Position numbers and translations under genes: made by a program. This document shows, piece by piece, positions 8,840 to 15,356 of a DNA stretch of 17,209 bases (position 1 is the stretch's first letter; every line of letters starts with the position of its first letter). A model generated the notes under the pieces. It worked only from the letters and a program-made list of their open reading frames with translations, did no database searches and was not told where the DNA came from. The stretch comes from Pseudomonadota bacterium. Its GTDB lineage: Bacteria; Pseudomonadota; Alphaproteobacteria; Rhizobiales; Beijerinckiaceae. Location of the stretch: NCBI GenBank assembly GCA_023393655.1, contig JAEWKP010000216.1, forward strand, positions 1 to 17,209. Direction: 5' to 3'.

Positions 8840-8889
8840 TCATCGCCTGCGATTTCAATCAATCGATTGATTGAAATCGCAGGGGATGA
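8840..8889. promoter_or_regulatory. 50-bp near-perfect palindrome, probable TetR operator
   Basis: Positions 8846-8883 form a perfect 38-bp inverted repeat centred on the CG at 8864-8865. Pairing continues through TCATC (8840-8844) and GATGA (8885-8889), with the single mismatch G8845/G8884. The centre reads CAATCAATCGATTGATTG and also contains tandem ATTG repeats. It ends 12 bp upstream of the TetR ATG and 111 bp upstream of the divergent MBOAT gene. Position and symmetry fit a TetR-family binding site. The length is well above one dimer footprint, so two dimers could bind side by side. Confidence 0.75.
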
Positions 8890-9000
8890 GGCCCGCTGCC
8901 TAAACCTGTTTTCGCCCTGCCATGCGGCACCAGCCCCGACATGACTCGCCGTCCATAATGGTCTAAGGCGGCAGCCATCCTTTGATCCGCTCCCCGCCCG

Positions 9001-10374
9001 ATGCTCTTCAACTCCTTCGTCTTCCTGCTTGCCTTCCTGCCGCTGGCGCTCGCCCTTCACTGGGGTGCGGAGCGCTTTGCGCCGAGCTTGAGGCTGCCGG
9101 TGCTGGTGGCGCTGTCCTTTGCCTTCTACGGCTATTGGGACTGGCGCTTCCTGCCGTTGCTGGCGCTCTCGATCGGGCTGAACTGGCTGATCGCCGAGGC
9201 CTTCCAGAAGACGAAATCGGGAGCGCTGATCACGCTTGCGATCGTCCTGAACCTCGCCGTTCTCGCGGTGTTCAAGTACTTCAACTTCTTCGCCGATCTC
9301 GCTGGAATGATTCCCGGATTGCCGGCGCCGAAATTCGACATCGCGCTGCCGCTCGGCATCTCCTTCTTCACCTTCCACCACATCATGTACCTGACGGACC
9401 TCAGGCGCGGGCAGGCGCCGCGCTACGATCTCGTCCGCTACGCGCTCTACATCGCCTTCTTCCCGCAGGTGCTCGCCGGCCCCCTGGTGCGCTGGCGCGA
9501 GATCATGCACCAGCTCGACGAGCGGCCGTATCAGCGCCCGGACGCGGCCGAGCGGATCGCGCGAGGCCTGCTGCTGCTCACCGCCGGCCTCGCCAAGAAG
9601 GTGCTGATCGGCGATCCGCTGGCCGAATACGCCAACCCGGTCTTCGCGGCCGCGGCGGCCGGCAAGGTCATCAGCCTGATGGAAGCCTGGCAGGCGACGC
9701 TCGCCTTCACCTTCCAGATCTATTTCGACTTCTCCGGCTATACCGACATGGCGCTGGGCCTCGCTTTGCTCTTCGGCGTGGTGTTGCCGCAGAATTTCGA
9801 GGTGCCCTATCGATCGCTCTCGATCCAGGATTTCTGGCGGCGTTGGCACATGACGCTGTCGCGCTTCCTGCGCGACTATCTCTACATCCCGCTCGGCGGC
9901 TCGCGCAGCGGCCTGCCGACGCAGATCTGGACCCTGTTCGCGACCATGGCTCTGGGCGGGCTCTGGCACGGAGCCGGCCTCACCTTCGTCGCCTGGGGCG
10001 TGGCGCACGGGCTGGCGCTGATCGTCGCGCTGTTCTGGCGGCGCGCCGGCCTGCCGATGCCGGCCGCTCTCGGCTGGGTCCTGACCTTCCTGTTCGTGAT
10101 GCTCTGCTGGGTGCTGTTCCGGGCGACGAATTTCGAGGCCGCGCTCGCGATCTACAAGGGCCTGTTCGGGCTAGGCCCCATCGGCACTGGCTTCAAATGG
10201 CGGGCTTTGCTGCCGGCAGCCGCCTTCGCCATCATCGGCCCCACCGCCTGGAACCTCGTCCATAAATTGCCGCCGGCCCGCTGGCTCGCGATCCTCACCG
10301 GGTTCCTGTTCGTCATCATCCTGCTGAAGATCGGCGAAGACGCCAATTATGAGTTCATCTACTTCCAGTTCTGA
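9001..10374 (+). CDS. MBOAT family O-acyltransferase (AlgI-like)
   Basis: This 457-residue polytopic inner-membrane protein of the MBOAT family would move acyl groups (usually acetyl) from the cytoplasm to a carrier or acceptor on the outer side. The start MLFNSFVFLLAFLPLALALH is typical of AlgI-like proteins, which supports the ATG at 9001 although no clear Shine-Dalgarno precedes it. Family motifs are FKYFNFF (91-97), LPLGISFFTFHHIMYLTD, FFPQVLAGPLVR, YFDFSGYTDMALGLALLFG, FWRRWHMTLSRFLRDYLYIP (His283 inside), and GGLWHGAG with His323 as the expected catalytic histidine. About ten or more hydrophobic segments span the protein. It overlaps the next gene by 26 nt and forms a two-gene unit with it. 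There are no alginate or polysaccharide synthesis genes nearby, so the acceptor is unknown. A CATAAT at 8954-8959 is a possible -10 box. Confidence 0.94.
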   Translation: MLFNSFVFLLAFLPLALALHWGAERFAPSLRLPVLVALSFAFYGYWDWRFLPLLALSIGLNWLIAEAFQKTKSGALITLAIVLNLAVLAVFKYFNFFADLAGMIPGLPAPKFDIALPLGISFFTFHHIMYLTDLRRGQAPRYDLVRYALYIAFFPQVLAGPLVRWREIMHQLDERPYQRPDAAERIARGLLLLTAGLAKKVLIGDPLAEYANPVFAAAAAGKVISLMEAWQATLAFTFQIYFDFSGYTDMALGLALLFGVVLPQNFEVPYRSLSIQDFWRRWHMTLSRFLRDYLYIPLGGSRSGLPTQIWTLFATMALGGLWHGAGLTFVAWGVAHGLALIVALFWRRAGLPMPAALGWVLTFLFVMLCWVLFRATNFEAALAIYKGLFGLGPIGTGFKWRALLPAAAFAIIGPTAWNLVHKLPPARWLAILTGFLFVIILLKIGEDANYEFIYFQF

Positions 10375-11371
10375 GCAGGCCGCTCGGGCGGCGAAGTGGA
10401 CGGGCTTCACCGGCGCCTTCCTCAGCGCAGCGGTGCTGATCTCGGCCGCCTTCCTCGCGGCCGCCTTCCTGATCGATCCTTATGATTCCGGCCGCTCGCC
10501 GCTGAAGCTCGGGGAAGGCGTGCGCCCGCAGGGCCCGCGCACGGCCCTGGCGAGCCGCGGGCGCGACCCGCGCTTCACCGGCGCCATCTTCGGCAACTCG
10601 CATATCCAGCTGATCTCGCCGGAGGAATTGCGTGCGCAGACCGGCATCCCCTTCGTCTCGTTGATCGCGCCGGCGACCCAGCCCAGGGAGACCTTCGCGA
10701 CGATCGACTGGTTCCTGCGTCATCACCGCACGGCGCCGCCGCAGGCGATCGTGGTCGGCATCGACAATTACTGGTGCACCGCGAACCCGGCCCTGCCGAA
10801 CGAGAAGCCCTTCCCGTTCTGGCTGTTGAGCCGCAGCCTGCCTGAGTATCTCGGCGGGCTGATGCGCTTCGACCTGCTGGAGGAACTGCCCCGCCGAATC
10901 GGCTACCTGACGTCGGGCGAGGCCGAGCGCGCGCGTCCGGACGGCTACTGGGACTACGAATCGGGCTACGGCGTGCAGGGTTACGGCACCAATCCGGAAA
11001 TCATCGCCCGGTTGCAGAAGCCGATCGAGGCCGGCGGCGGCAATGTCGACGGCCCCTTCCCGGCGGCGACGGGGCTGGAAGAGCTGATGAAGGCGGCCCC
11101 GGCCGAGACCGCGCTGGTTCTCCTGCGCCCGCCGGTCTATGTCACGGCCCTGTCGAAACCCGGCACGCGCGATGCCGCGGCCGATGCGGCCTGCCGCAAG
11201 GCCTTTGCCGATCTGGCGGCCCGCCGCCCGCGCACGGCACTAGTCGATTGGCGGGTCGACAGGCCTGAATTGCGCGACCCGAAGCTGTTCTTCGACCATA
11301 GTCATTATCGCCAACCGATCGCCAGATTGGTCGAATCCGACATCGCCGAGGCGATCCGCAAGCTGAATTGA
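10349..11371 (+). CDS. membrane-anchored SGNH-like hydrolase/acyltransferase, partner of MBOAT protein
   Basis: This 340-residue protein has one N-terminal membrane anchor (about 20-42, GFTGAFLSAAVLISAAFLAA) and an extracytoplasmic domain. Block I is FGNSHIQLIS (Ser84 in GNSH). A C-terminal FFDHSHYRQPIARLV holds the DxxH pair (Asp316, His319). These are the expected Ser-His-Asp triad of an SGNH fold as in AlgJ/AlgX, PatB and DltD-like partners of MBOAT proteins. The gene starts inside the MBOAT coding sequence (26-nt overlap), so the two are co-translated. By analogy with AlgI/AlgJ/AlgX, MBOAT delivers the acyl group across the membrane and this protein transfers it to a polymer or small acceptor. 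That is inference; it could equally remove acyl groups. I do not recognise the precise subfamily, and no gene symbol is warranted. Confidence 0.85.
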   Translation: MSSSTSSSEQAARAAKWTGFTGAFLSAAVLISAAFLAAAFLIDPYDSGRSPLKLGEGVRPQGPRTALASRGRDPRFTGAIFGNSHIQLISPEELRAQTGIPFVSLIAPATQPRETFATIDWFLRHHRTAPPQAIVVGIDNYWCTANPALPNEKPFPFWLLSRSLPEYLGGLMRFDLLEELPRRIGYLTSGEAERARPDGYWDYESGYGVQGYGTNPEIIARLQKPIEAGGGNVDGPFPAATGLEELMKAAPAETALVLLRPPVYVTALSKPGTRDAAADAACRKAFADLAARRPRTALVDWRVDRPELRDPKLFFDHSHYRQPIARLVESDIAEAIRKLN

Positions 11372-11451
11372 CGCAAATCCGGCCATTTTCGTCGAAAATC
11401 GGCGCCGGACCGCCTGTTTTCACGAAGCCGTTGAAGCCGTGTCGGAAGCGA

Positions 11452-11480
11452 TTGTTCCAGTTGAAACGGATCGCTATAAG
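11452..11480 (+). promoter_or_regulatory. sigma-70-type promoter for dksA-like gene
   Basis: TTGTTC (11452-11457) and TATAAG (11475-11480) are separated by exactly 17 bp, close to the housekeeping consensus. The start of transcription would be about 11487, leaving a 5' leader of roughly 60 nt. It follows the stop of the SGNH gene by 80 nt, so the DksA-like gene probably has its own promoter. The assignment rests on sequence similarity only. Confidence 0.5.
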
Positions 11481-11549
11481 GGCGCCAAATCGGCTCCCCT
11501 CCCGCGGCACAGCCGATGGGTGCGTGAGTCGACAACTGAGAGAGCGCCC

Positions 11550-11972
11550 ATGTCGAAGCAGATCATCCTCGAGGCGGATTACAAGCCGAGCGATGACGAG
11601 CCGTTCATGAACGACCGTCAACGCGAGTATTTCCGCGGCAAGCTCCTCGCCTGGAAGGACGAGATCCTGCGGGAGGCCAGGGAAACCCTGCTGACCTTGC
11701 AGAAAGAGAGCGAGAATCACCCGGACATCGCCGACCGGGCCTCGTCCGAAACAGACCGCGCCATCGAGCTGCGCGCCCGCGACCGGCAGCGCAAGCTGAT
11801 CGCCAAGATCGATGCGGCCATCGCCCGGATCGACGACTCCACCTACGGCTATTGCGAGGAGACCGGCGAACCGATCTCACTGAAGCGCCTGGAAGCCCGC
11901 CCGATCGCGACGCTTTCGCTGGAGGCGCAGGAGCGCCACGAACGCAACGAGCGCGTCTTCCGCGACGATTGA
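11550..11972 (+). CDS. dksA: DksA-type RNA polymerase-binding transcription factor, cysteine-poor zinc finger
   Basis: This 140-residue regulator binds RNA polymerase through the secondary channel and, with ppGpp, adjusts stable RNA and amino acid promoters. The family pattern is complete: PFMNDRQREYFRGKLLAWKD at the N-terminus, a coiled coil with the tip motif DIADRA (Asp59, Asp62, Ala64, the DxxDxA signature), SETDRAIELRARDRQRKLI, and the C-terminal globular domain YGYCEETGEPISLKRLEARP. Only one cysteine (Cys102) remains of the four that bind zinc in E. coli DksA. This is usual for alphaproteobacterial DksA, so it is probably zinc-independent and functional. I chose the ATG at 11550 (GAGAGAG at 11538-11544), which gives the standard N-terminus; an in-frame ATG at 11439 would add an unlikely Arg-rich leader. 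A strong terminator follows. Confidence 0.93.
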   Translation: MSKQIILEADYKPSDDEPFMNDRQREYFRGKLLAWKDEILREARETLLTLQKESENHPDIADRASSETDRAIELRARDRQRKLIAKIDAAIARIDDSTYGYCEETGEPISLKRLEARPIATLSLEAQERHERNERVFRDD

Positions 11973-12001
11973 GCGGCGACTGGCTTGCCCATCTTTCCGG
12001 G

Positions 12002-12032
12002 AGGCCCCGCGTCGACAGGCGCGGGGCCTTTT
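12002..12032 (+). terminator. intrinsic terminator after dksA
   Basis: A perfect 10-bp GC-rich stem pairs AGGCCCCGCG (12002-12011) with CGCGGGGCCT (12020-12029) across an 8-nt loop, and runs into TTTT (12029-12032). It lies 30 nt after the dksA stop and separates dksA from the GFA-family gene. Confidence 0.87.
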
Positions 12033-12124
12033 GCGTGAAGGCCGTGCTTCGACGACCCGTTCCTTCAGGAAGCGGCCTGTCCTAACCTGGCGGCGATAAC
12101 CGTCCATCGAGGAGGAAGCGCAGC

Positions 12125-12517
12125 ATGGACCGTTTCACAGGCGGCTGCCGGTGTGGCGATATCCGGTTCGTGGCGTGGGGGCGCCCTTATCGGGTCGGCA
12201 TCTGCCATTGCCTCGACTGCCGCAAATATCACGGCGCCCTCTTCCATGCGTCGGCGATCTTCCCGCAGGACGCGGTGACGATCGAGGGCGAAGCCCGCGC
12301 CTATGACGGCCGCTTCTTCTGCCCCCGCTGCGGCTCCACGGTCTTCGGACGCAGCGGCGACGAGGTCGAGATCAATCTCGGTTCGCTGGATGCGCCGGAC
12401 CAGTTCGTGCCGACCTACGAGCTCTGGACCATCCGTCGCGAAGCCTGGTTGCCGCCCTTCCCGCTGACGAAGCGCTATGAACGCAACCGCGATGCTGCAA
12501 GCCGCTCCGAGGGCTAA
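12125..12517 (+). CDS. GFA family zinc protein (glutathione-dependent formaldehyde-activating enzyme-like)
   Basis: This 130-residue protein has the GFA/CENP-V fold. Its zinc ligands are in the expected positions: CRC (Cys8, Cys10), CHCLDC (Cys27, Cys29, Cys32) and CPRCGS (Cys66, Cys69). GGCRCGDIRF, HGALFHASAIFP and the late NLGSLDAPDQFVPTYELW follow the family pattern. The best-known member, Gfa, was reported to speed the condensation of glutathione with formaldehyde, but most short members have no proven activity, so the name marks the fold, not the reaction. A strong ribosome-binding site GGAGGAAG (12111-12118) lies 6 nt before the ATG. It sits between the dksA terminator and a small lipoprotein gene 16 nt downstream, with which it may be co-transcribed. 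Confidence 0.9.
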   Translation: MDRFTGGCRCGDIRFVAWGRPYRVGICHCLDCRKYHGALFHASAIFPQDAVTIEGEARAYDGRFFCPRCGSTVFGRSGDEVEINLGSLDAPDQFVPTYELWTIRREAWLPPFPLTKRYERNRDAASRSEG

Positions 12518-12533
12518 CGGGGGATCATCGATC

Positions 12534-12704
12534 ATGTGGCGAAATCTGGCTGCCAGCCTGTTTCTGATGCTCACGATCGCGGCTTGCGCCCGCGACGAAG
12601 TGCGCTGCCACACGCACAAGACCTCGAATGGCGACCTCACCGAATGCAGCCGGGAACAGGCCGGAAGATTGATCCCGGGCGCCGGCTCGAAGAAGCCCGC
12701 ATAG
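12534..12704 (+). CDS. small lipoprotein of unknown function
   Basis: This 56-residue protein begins MWRNLAASLFLMLTIAACAR. It is a lipoprotein signal peptide with an IAAC lipobox, so Cys18 should be lipidated and the mature part would be about 39 residues. That part is hydrophilic and holds two more cysteines (in RCHTH and TECSR) that could form a disulfide. The ATG at 12534 is preceded by GGGGGA at 12520-12525; the frame is open further upstream, but only within the GFA gene. I do not recognise a family. It lies 16 nt after the GFA stop. Small entericidin-like or envelope lipoproteins are a loose comparison only. Confidence 0.65.
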   Translation: MWRNLAASLFLMLTIAACARDEVRCHTHKTSNGDLTECSREQAGRLIPGAGSKKPA

Positions 12705-12856
12705 CCCCCACGCGCCCGGTGTCGTTGCTCAGCCGCGTGAATTTGCTATGCCTCGCGGCATGATCGCGCTCATCAGGTTCTTCCGTACGCGCCTGAGCCC
12801 GCCCTAGGCGCCGGCTTCCCTCATTCGCTGCCGCTCGACCGCGGCCGATTCTGTTT

Positions 12857-12882
12857 GCCCGGGGGCTGCGTCCCTGCCGGGC
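12857..12882 (+). promoter_or_regulatory. hairpin at the sulP ribosome-binding site
   Basis: GCCCGG (12857-12862) pairs with CCGGGC (12877-12882), with an inner GGG/CCC extension (12863-12865 with 12872-12874). The purine-rich GGGCGGGAAA directly at and after the 3' arm is the only candidate ribosome-binding site for the sulP ATG at 12898. The stem could therefore limit translation of the transporter. It is a sequence-level structure prediction by eye. Confidence 0.35.
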
Positions 12883-12897
12883 GGGAAACCTTACGTC

Positions 12898-14373
12898 ATG
12901 ACCATCTCTCATCTGCGGAGCGAATGGGCTCCGAACATCACGCGCGAGCTCCTCGCCGGCACCGTCGTCGCGCTCGCCCTGATCCCGGAGGCCATCGCCT
13001 TCTCGATCATCGCCGGCGTCGATCCGAAGGTCGGGCTCTACGCCTCCTTCTGCATCGCCGTCATCACCGCCATTGCCGGCGGGCGCCCGGCCATGATCTC
13101 GGCCGCGACCGGCGCGATGGCCCTGGTGATGACCACGCTGGTGAAGCAGCACGGCCTCGATTACCTGCTGGCGGCGACGCTCCTGACCGGTCTCTTCCAG
13201 ATCATCGCCAGCATTCTGAAGCTCGGCAACCTGATGCGCTTCGTCTCGCGCTCGGTCGTGACCGGCTTCGTCAACGCCCTCGCCATCCTGATCTTCCTGG
13301 CCCAGATGCCCGAGTTGCTGGGGCGCGGCCCCGTCGTCTACGTCATGACGGCGGCTGGCCTCGCGATCATCTATCTGTTGCCGCGATTGACCCGTGCGGT
13401 GCCGTCGCCGCTGGTCACCATCATCGTGATGACCGCGATCTCGATGTATTTCGGCCTCGGTATCCGCACCGTCGGGGACATGGGCGCGCTGCCCAGCGAA
13501 CTGCCCTTCTTCGCACTCCCGCAGGTGCCGCTCACCCTGGAGACGCTGAAAATCATCACGCCCTATGCGCTGACGCTCGCCATGGTCGGCCTGCTCGAAA
13601 GCCTGATGACCGCGGCGATCGTGGACGAGATGACCGACACGACCTCCGACAAGAACCGCGAATGCGCCGGCCAGGGTCTCGCCAACATCACCGCCGGCTG
13701 CTTCGGCGGCTTGGCGGGCTGCGCCATGATCGGGCAATCCGTCATCAACGTCTCGTCGGGCGGGCGCGGCCGCCTCTCGACCCTGTGGGCCGGCGGCTTC
13801 CTGCTGTTCCTGATCGTCGTTCTCGGCCCCTATGTCGCCCGGATTCCGATGGCAGCCCTCGTCGCGGTGATGATCATGGTCTCGATCAACACCTTCCAGT
13901 GGCGCTCGCTGAAGACGCTGCTGATCCATCCGAAAAGCTCCAGCTTCGTCATGCTGGGCACGGTCGCGGTCGTCGTCGCCACGCATGACCTCGCCAAGGG
14001 CGTGCTCTTCGGTGTCGTGCTGAGCGGACTGTTCTTCGCCCACAAGGTGACGCGCTTCTTCGCCGTCGCCTCCGAGCGCGCCGGCGAGAAGCGGATCTAC
14101 CGCGTCGGCGGGCAGATCTTCTTCGCCACGGCCGAAGCCTTTCATGCCGCCTTCGACTTCCGCGAGGAAGAGGTGAAGAGCGTCGTCATCGACCTGAGCG
14201 CCGCGCATTTCTGGGACATCACGGCGATCAACGCGCTCGATCGCGTCGTACTCAAGTTCCGGCACCACGACATCGCCGTCGAGATCGTCGGCATGAACCA
14301 AGCCACCGCGACCATGGTCGAGCGCCTGGCGGTGCACGACAAGGGCGACGGGGTGCTCGCGGCCGGCCACTGA
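12898..14373 (+). CDS. SulP family inorganic anion transporter with STAS domain
   Basis: This 491-residue SulP/SLC26-type transporter has about 12-14 hydrophobic segments in residues 15-385, followed by a cytoplasmic STAS domain (about 390-485). Diagnostic stretches are ELLAGTVVALALIPEAIAFS (TM1), VDPKVGLYASFCIAVITAIA, GGRPAMISAATGAMALVM, SVVTGFVNALAILIFLAQMP, LLESLMTAAIVDEMTDTTSD, NRECAGQGLANITAGCFGG with CAMIGQSVINVSSGGRGRLS, and in the STAS domain VVIDLSAAHFWDITAINALD. Members carry sulfate, bicarbonate or other anions; the substrate cannot be read from sequence here. No carbonic anhydrase or sulfate-assimilation gene is adjacent. It starts 193 nt after the lipoprotein gene, with a hairpin at its ribosome-binding site, and ends before a bidirectional terminator. 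Confidence 0.95.
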   Translation: MTISHLRSEWAPNITRELLAGTVVALALIPEAIAFSIIAGVDPKVGLYASFCIAVITAIAGGRPAMISAATGAMALVMTTLVKQHGLDYLLAATLLTGLFQIIASILKLGNLMRFVSRSVVTGFVNALAILIFLAQMPELLGRGPVVYVMTAAGLAIIYLLPRLTRAVPSPLVTIIVMTAISMYFGLGIRTVGDMGALPSELPFFALPQVPLTLETLKIITPYALTLAMVGLLESLMTAAIVDEMTDTTSDKNRECAGQGLANITAGCFGGLAGCAMIGQSVINVSSGGRGRLSTLWAGGFLLFLIVVLGPYVARIPMAALVAVMIMVSINTFQWRSLKTLLIHPKSSSFVMLGTVAVVVATHDLAKGVLFGVVLSGLFFAHKVTRFFAVASERAGEKRIYRVGGQIFFATAEAFHAAFDFREEEVKSVVIDLSAAHFWDITAINALDRVVLKFRHHDIAVEIVGMNQATATMVERLAVHDKGDGVLAAGH

Positions 14374-14402
14374 TGGCGAGCGTGCTTTGACCGACATGGG
14401 CA

Positions 14403-14433
14403 AAGCCCCGCGGCGGGAGGACGCGGGGCTTCT
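14403..14433. terminator. bidirectional terminator between sulP and flagellar operon
   Basis: A 10-bp perfect stem pairs AAGCCCCGCG (14403-14412) with CGCGGGGCTT (14422-14431) across a 9-nt loop. On the plus strand it is followed by CTTCT after the sulP stop, and on the minus strand by GCTTTG after flgH. The T-runs are short, but position between convergent genes fits termination from both sides. Its CCCCGCG core equals that of the dksA terminator. Confidence 0.72.
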
Positions 14434-14511
14434 GGCCGCCGACCTTATTGAGCTTGGGGAGCGTGGCAGGCAGCCGGGATGGTGGCGGCTCGGGAGAGAC
14501 CGCCGGCCGGC

Positions 14512-14544
14512 CGGCGCGGAGACAAGGGGGAGCGTTCCGCGCCG
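14512..14544 (-). terminator. stem-loop downstream of flgH
   Basis: Perfect 9-bp arms CGGCGCGGA (14512-14520) and TCCGCGCCG (14536-14544) enclose a 15-nt loop, 30 nt after the flgH stop on the minus strand. The left arm merges with a 16-bp palindrome CGCCGGCCGGCCGGCG (14501-14516). No T-run follows. It may slow decay of the flagellar mRNA from its 3' end or assist termination. Confidence 0.38.
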
Positions 14545-14574
14545 TCCGGGATTTCGGTGGGGAGGGTCGAAAGA

Positions 14575-15339
14575 TCAGAAGGGCAGCAGGATATCCATCA
14601 CCTGCTGGCCATAGCGCGGCTGCTGGACATCGGTGATCTGGCCGCGGCCACCATAGGCGATGCGGGCCTGGGCGATCTTGGTCGAATCGATCGTGTTGTC
14701 GGATTCGATATCCTCCGGCCGGATCACGCCGGCGACGATCAGTTCGCGCACCTCGAAATTGACGCGGATCTCCTGCTTGCCCTCGATCACCAGATTGCCG
14801 TTGGGCAGGTTCTGGGTGACGACCGCCGCGACATTGGTCGCCAGCGTCTCGGAGCGGTTGACCGAACCCGCCCCCTCGCTGGAACCGTCGGATTCCAGCT
14901 TCAGAAGAGAGGAAGCCTTGGCGCCGTTGGGCAGGAAGGCATCGAGCTTGTTCTCGAAGCCGAAGGCGTTCTCGGCGCCGAGATCCTCGCCGTTCTTGCG
15001 GCTGCGCTTGGTCGTGTTGTTGAGCTGGGCCTTGTCGGTGACCTTGACCTTGACGGTGACGAGGTCGCCGACCCTGCGGGCGCGCTGATCCTTGAAGAAG
15101 GCGCGCGAGCCGGTGCGCCAGAGCGAGTTCGGCGCATAGGAGGCGTGCGACACCTCCGGCATCGGCATCTGCACCGGCTTGTAGCCCTTGGCGGCGGTCG
15201 GGTCCTCGACCGGCGAAAGCGTCGGCGCCTGGCCGACATTGGCGAGGCGGTCGCCGATGCCGCAGGCGCCGAGCGAGGCGGTCAGCAGCAGGAGGCCGGA
15301 GAGCTTGGCGAGGCGGTTGGCGGACATCGTCGCGGACAT
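14575..15339 (-). CDS. flgH: flagellar L-ring protein FlgH
   Basis: This 254-residue outer-membrane lipoprotein forms the L ring, the outer bushing of the flagellar rod. A signal peptide ends in the lipobox LGAC (Cys26). The mature protein shows SLWRTGSRAFFKDQRARRVG and DLVTVKVKVTDKAQLNN, the FlgH hallmark region. The C-terminal half reads NVAAVVTQNLPNGNLVIEGK, then QEIRVNFEVRELIVAGVIRP and the YGGRGQITDVQQPRYGQQVM ending. I prefer the ATG at 15339, which has GGAAAGAG just upstream. A GTG at 15360 overlapping the FlgA stop (GTGA), an ATG at 15351 and an ATG at 15327 are also in frame. It is the last gene of the flagellar run in this window. Length is normal. The P-ring gene flgI is not next to it. 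Confidence 0.96.
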   Translation of the reverse strand: MSATMSANRLAKLSGLLLLTASLGACGIGDRLANVGQAPTLSPVEDPTAAKGYKPVQMPMPEVSHASYAPNSLWRTGSRAFFKDQRARRVGDLVTVKVKVTDKAQLNNTTKRSRKNGEDLGAENAFGFENKLDAFLPNGAKASSLLKLESDGSSEGAGSVNRSETLATNVAAVVTQNLPNGNLVIEGKQEIRVNFEVRELIVAGVIRPEDIESDNTIDSTKIAQARIAYGGRGQITDVQQPRYGQQVMDILLPF

Positions 15340-15356
15340 GGCTCTTTCCATGGAGA

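Noticed and set aside
8824..10008. 394-codon open frame antisense to the MBOAT gene
   Set aside because: The MBOAT product has all family motifs on the opposite strand. The antisense product is low-complexity, and it only reaches the TetR region because the palindrome is free of stops.
11385..11399. ATTTTCG-T-CGAAAAT inverted repeat after the SGNH gene as terminator
   Set aside because: Only a short AT-rich stem of about 5 bp can form once a minimal loop is allowed, and no T-run follows. It could be a small protein-binding site, but the support is weak.
12748..12807. 19-residue small ORF in the sulP leader
   Set aside because: It has no clear ribosome-binding site, no recognisable leader-peptide composition, and chance ORFs of this size are frequent.
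12637..14403. 588-codon open frame antisense to sulP
   Set aside because: The composition is dominated by charged residues and short DGDD/RRG-like runs, with no motif. The sulP frame on the other strand is unmistakable.
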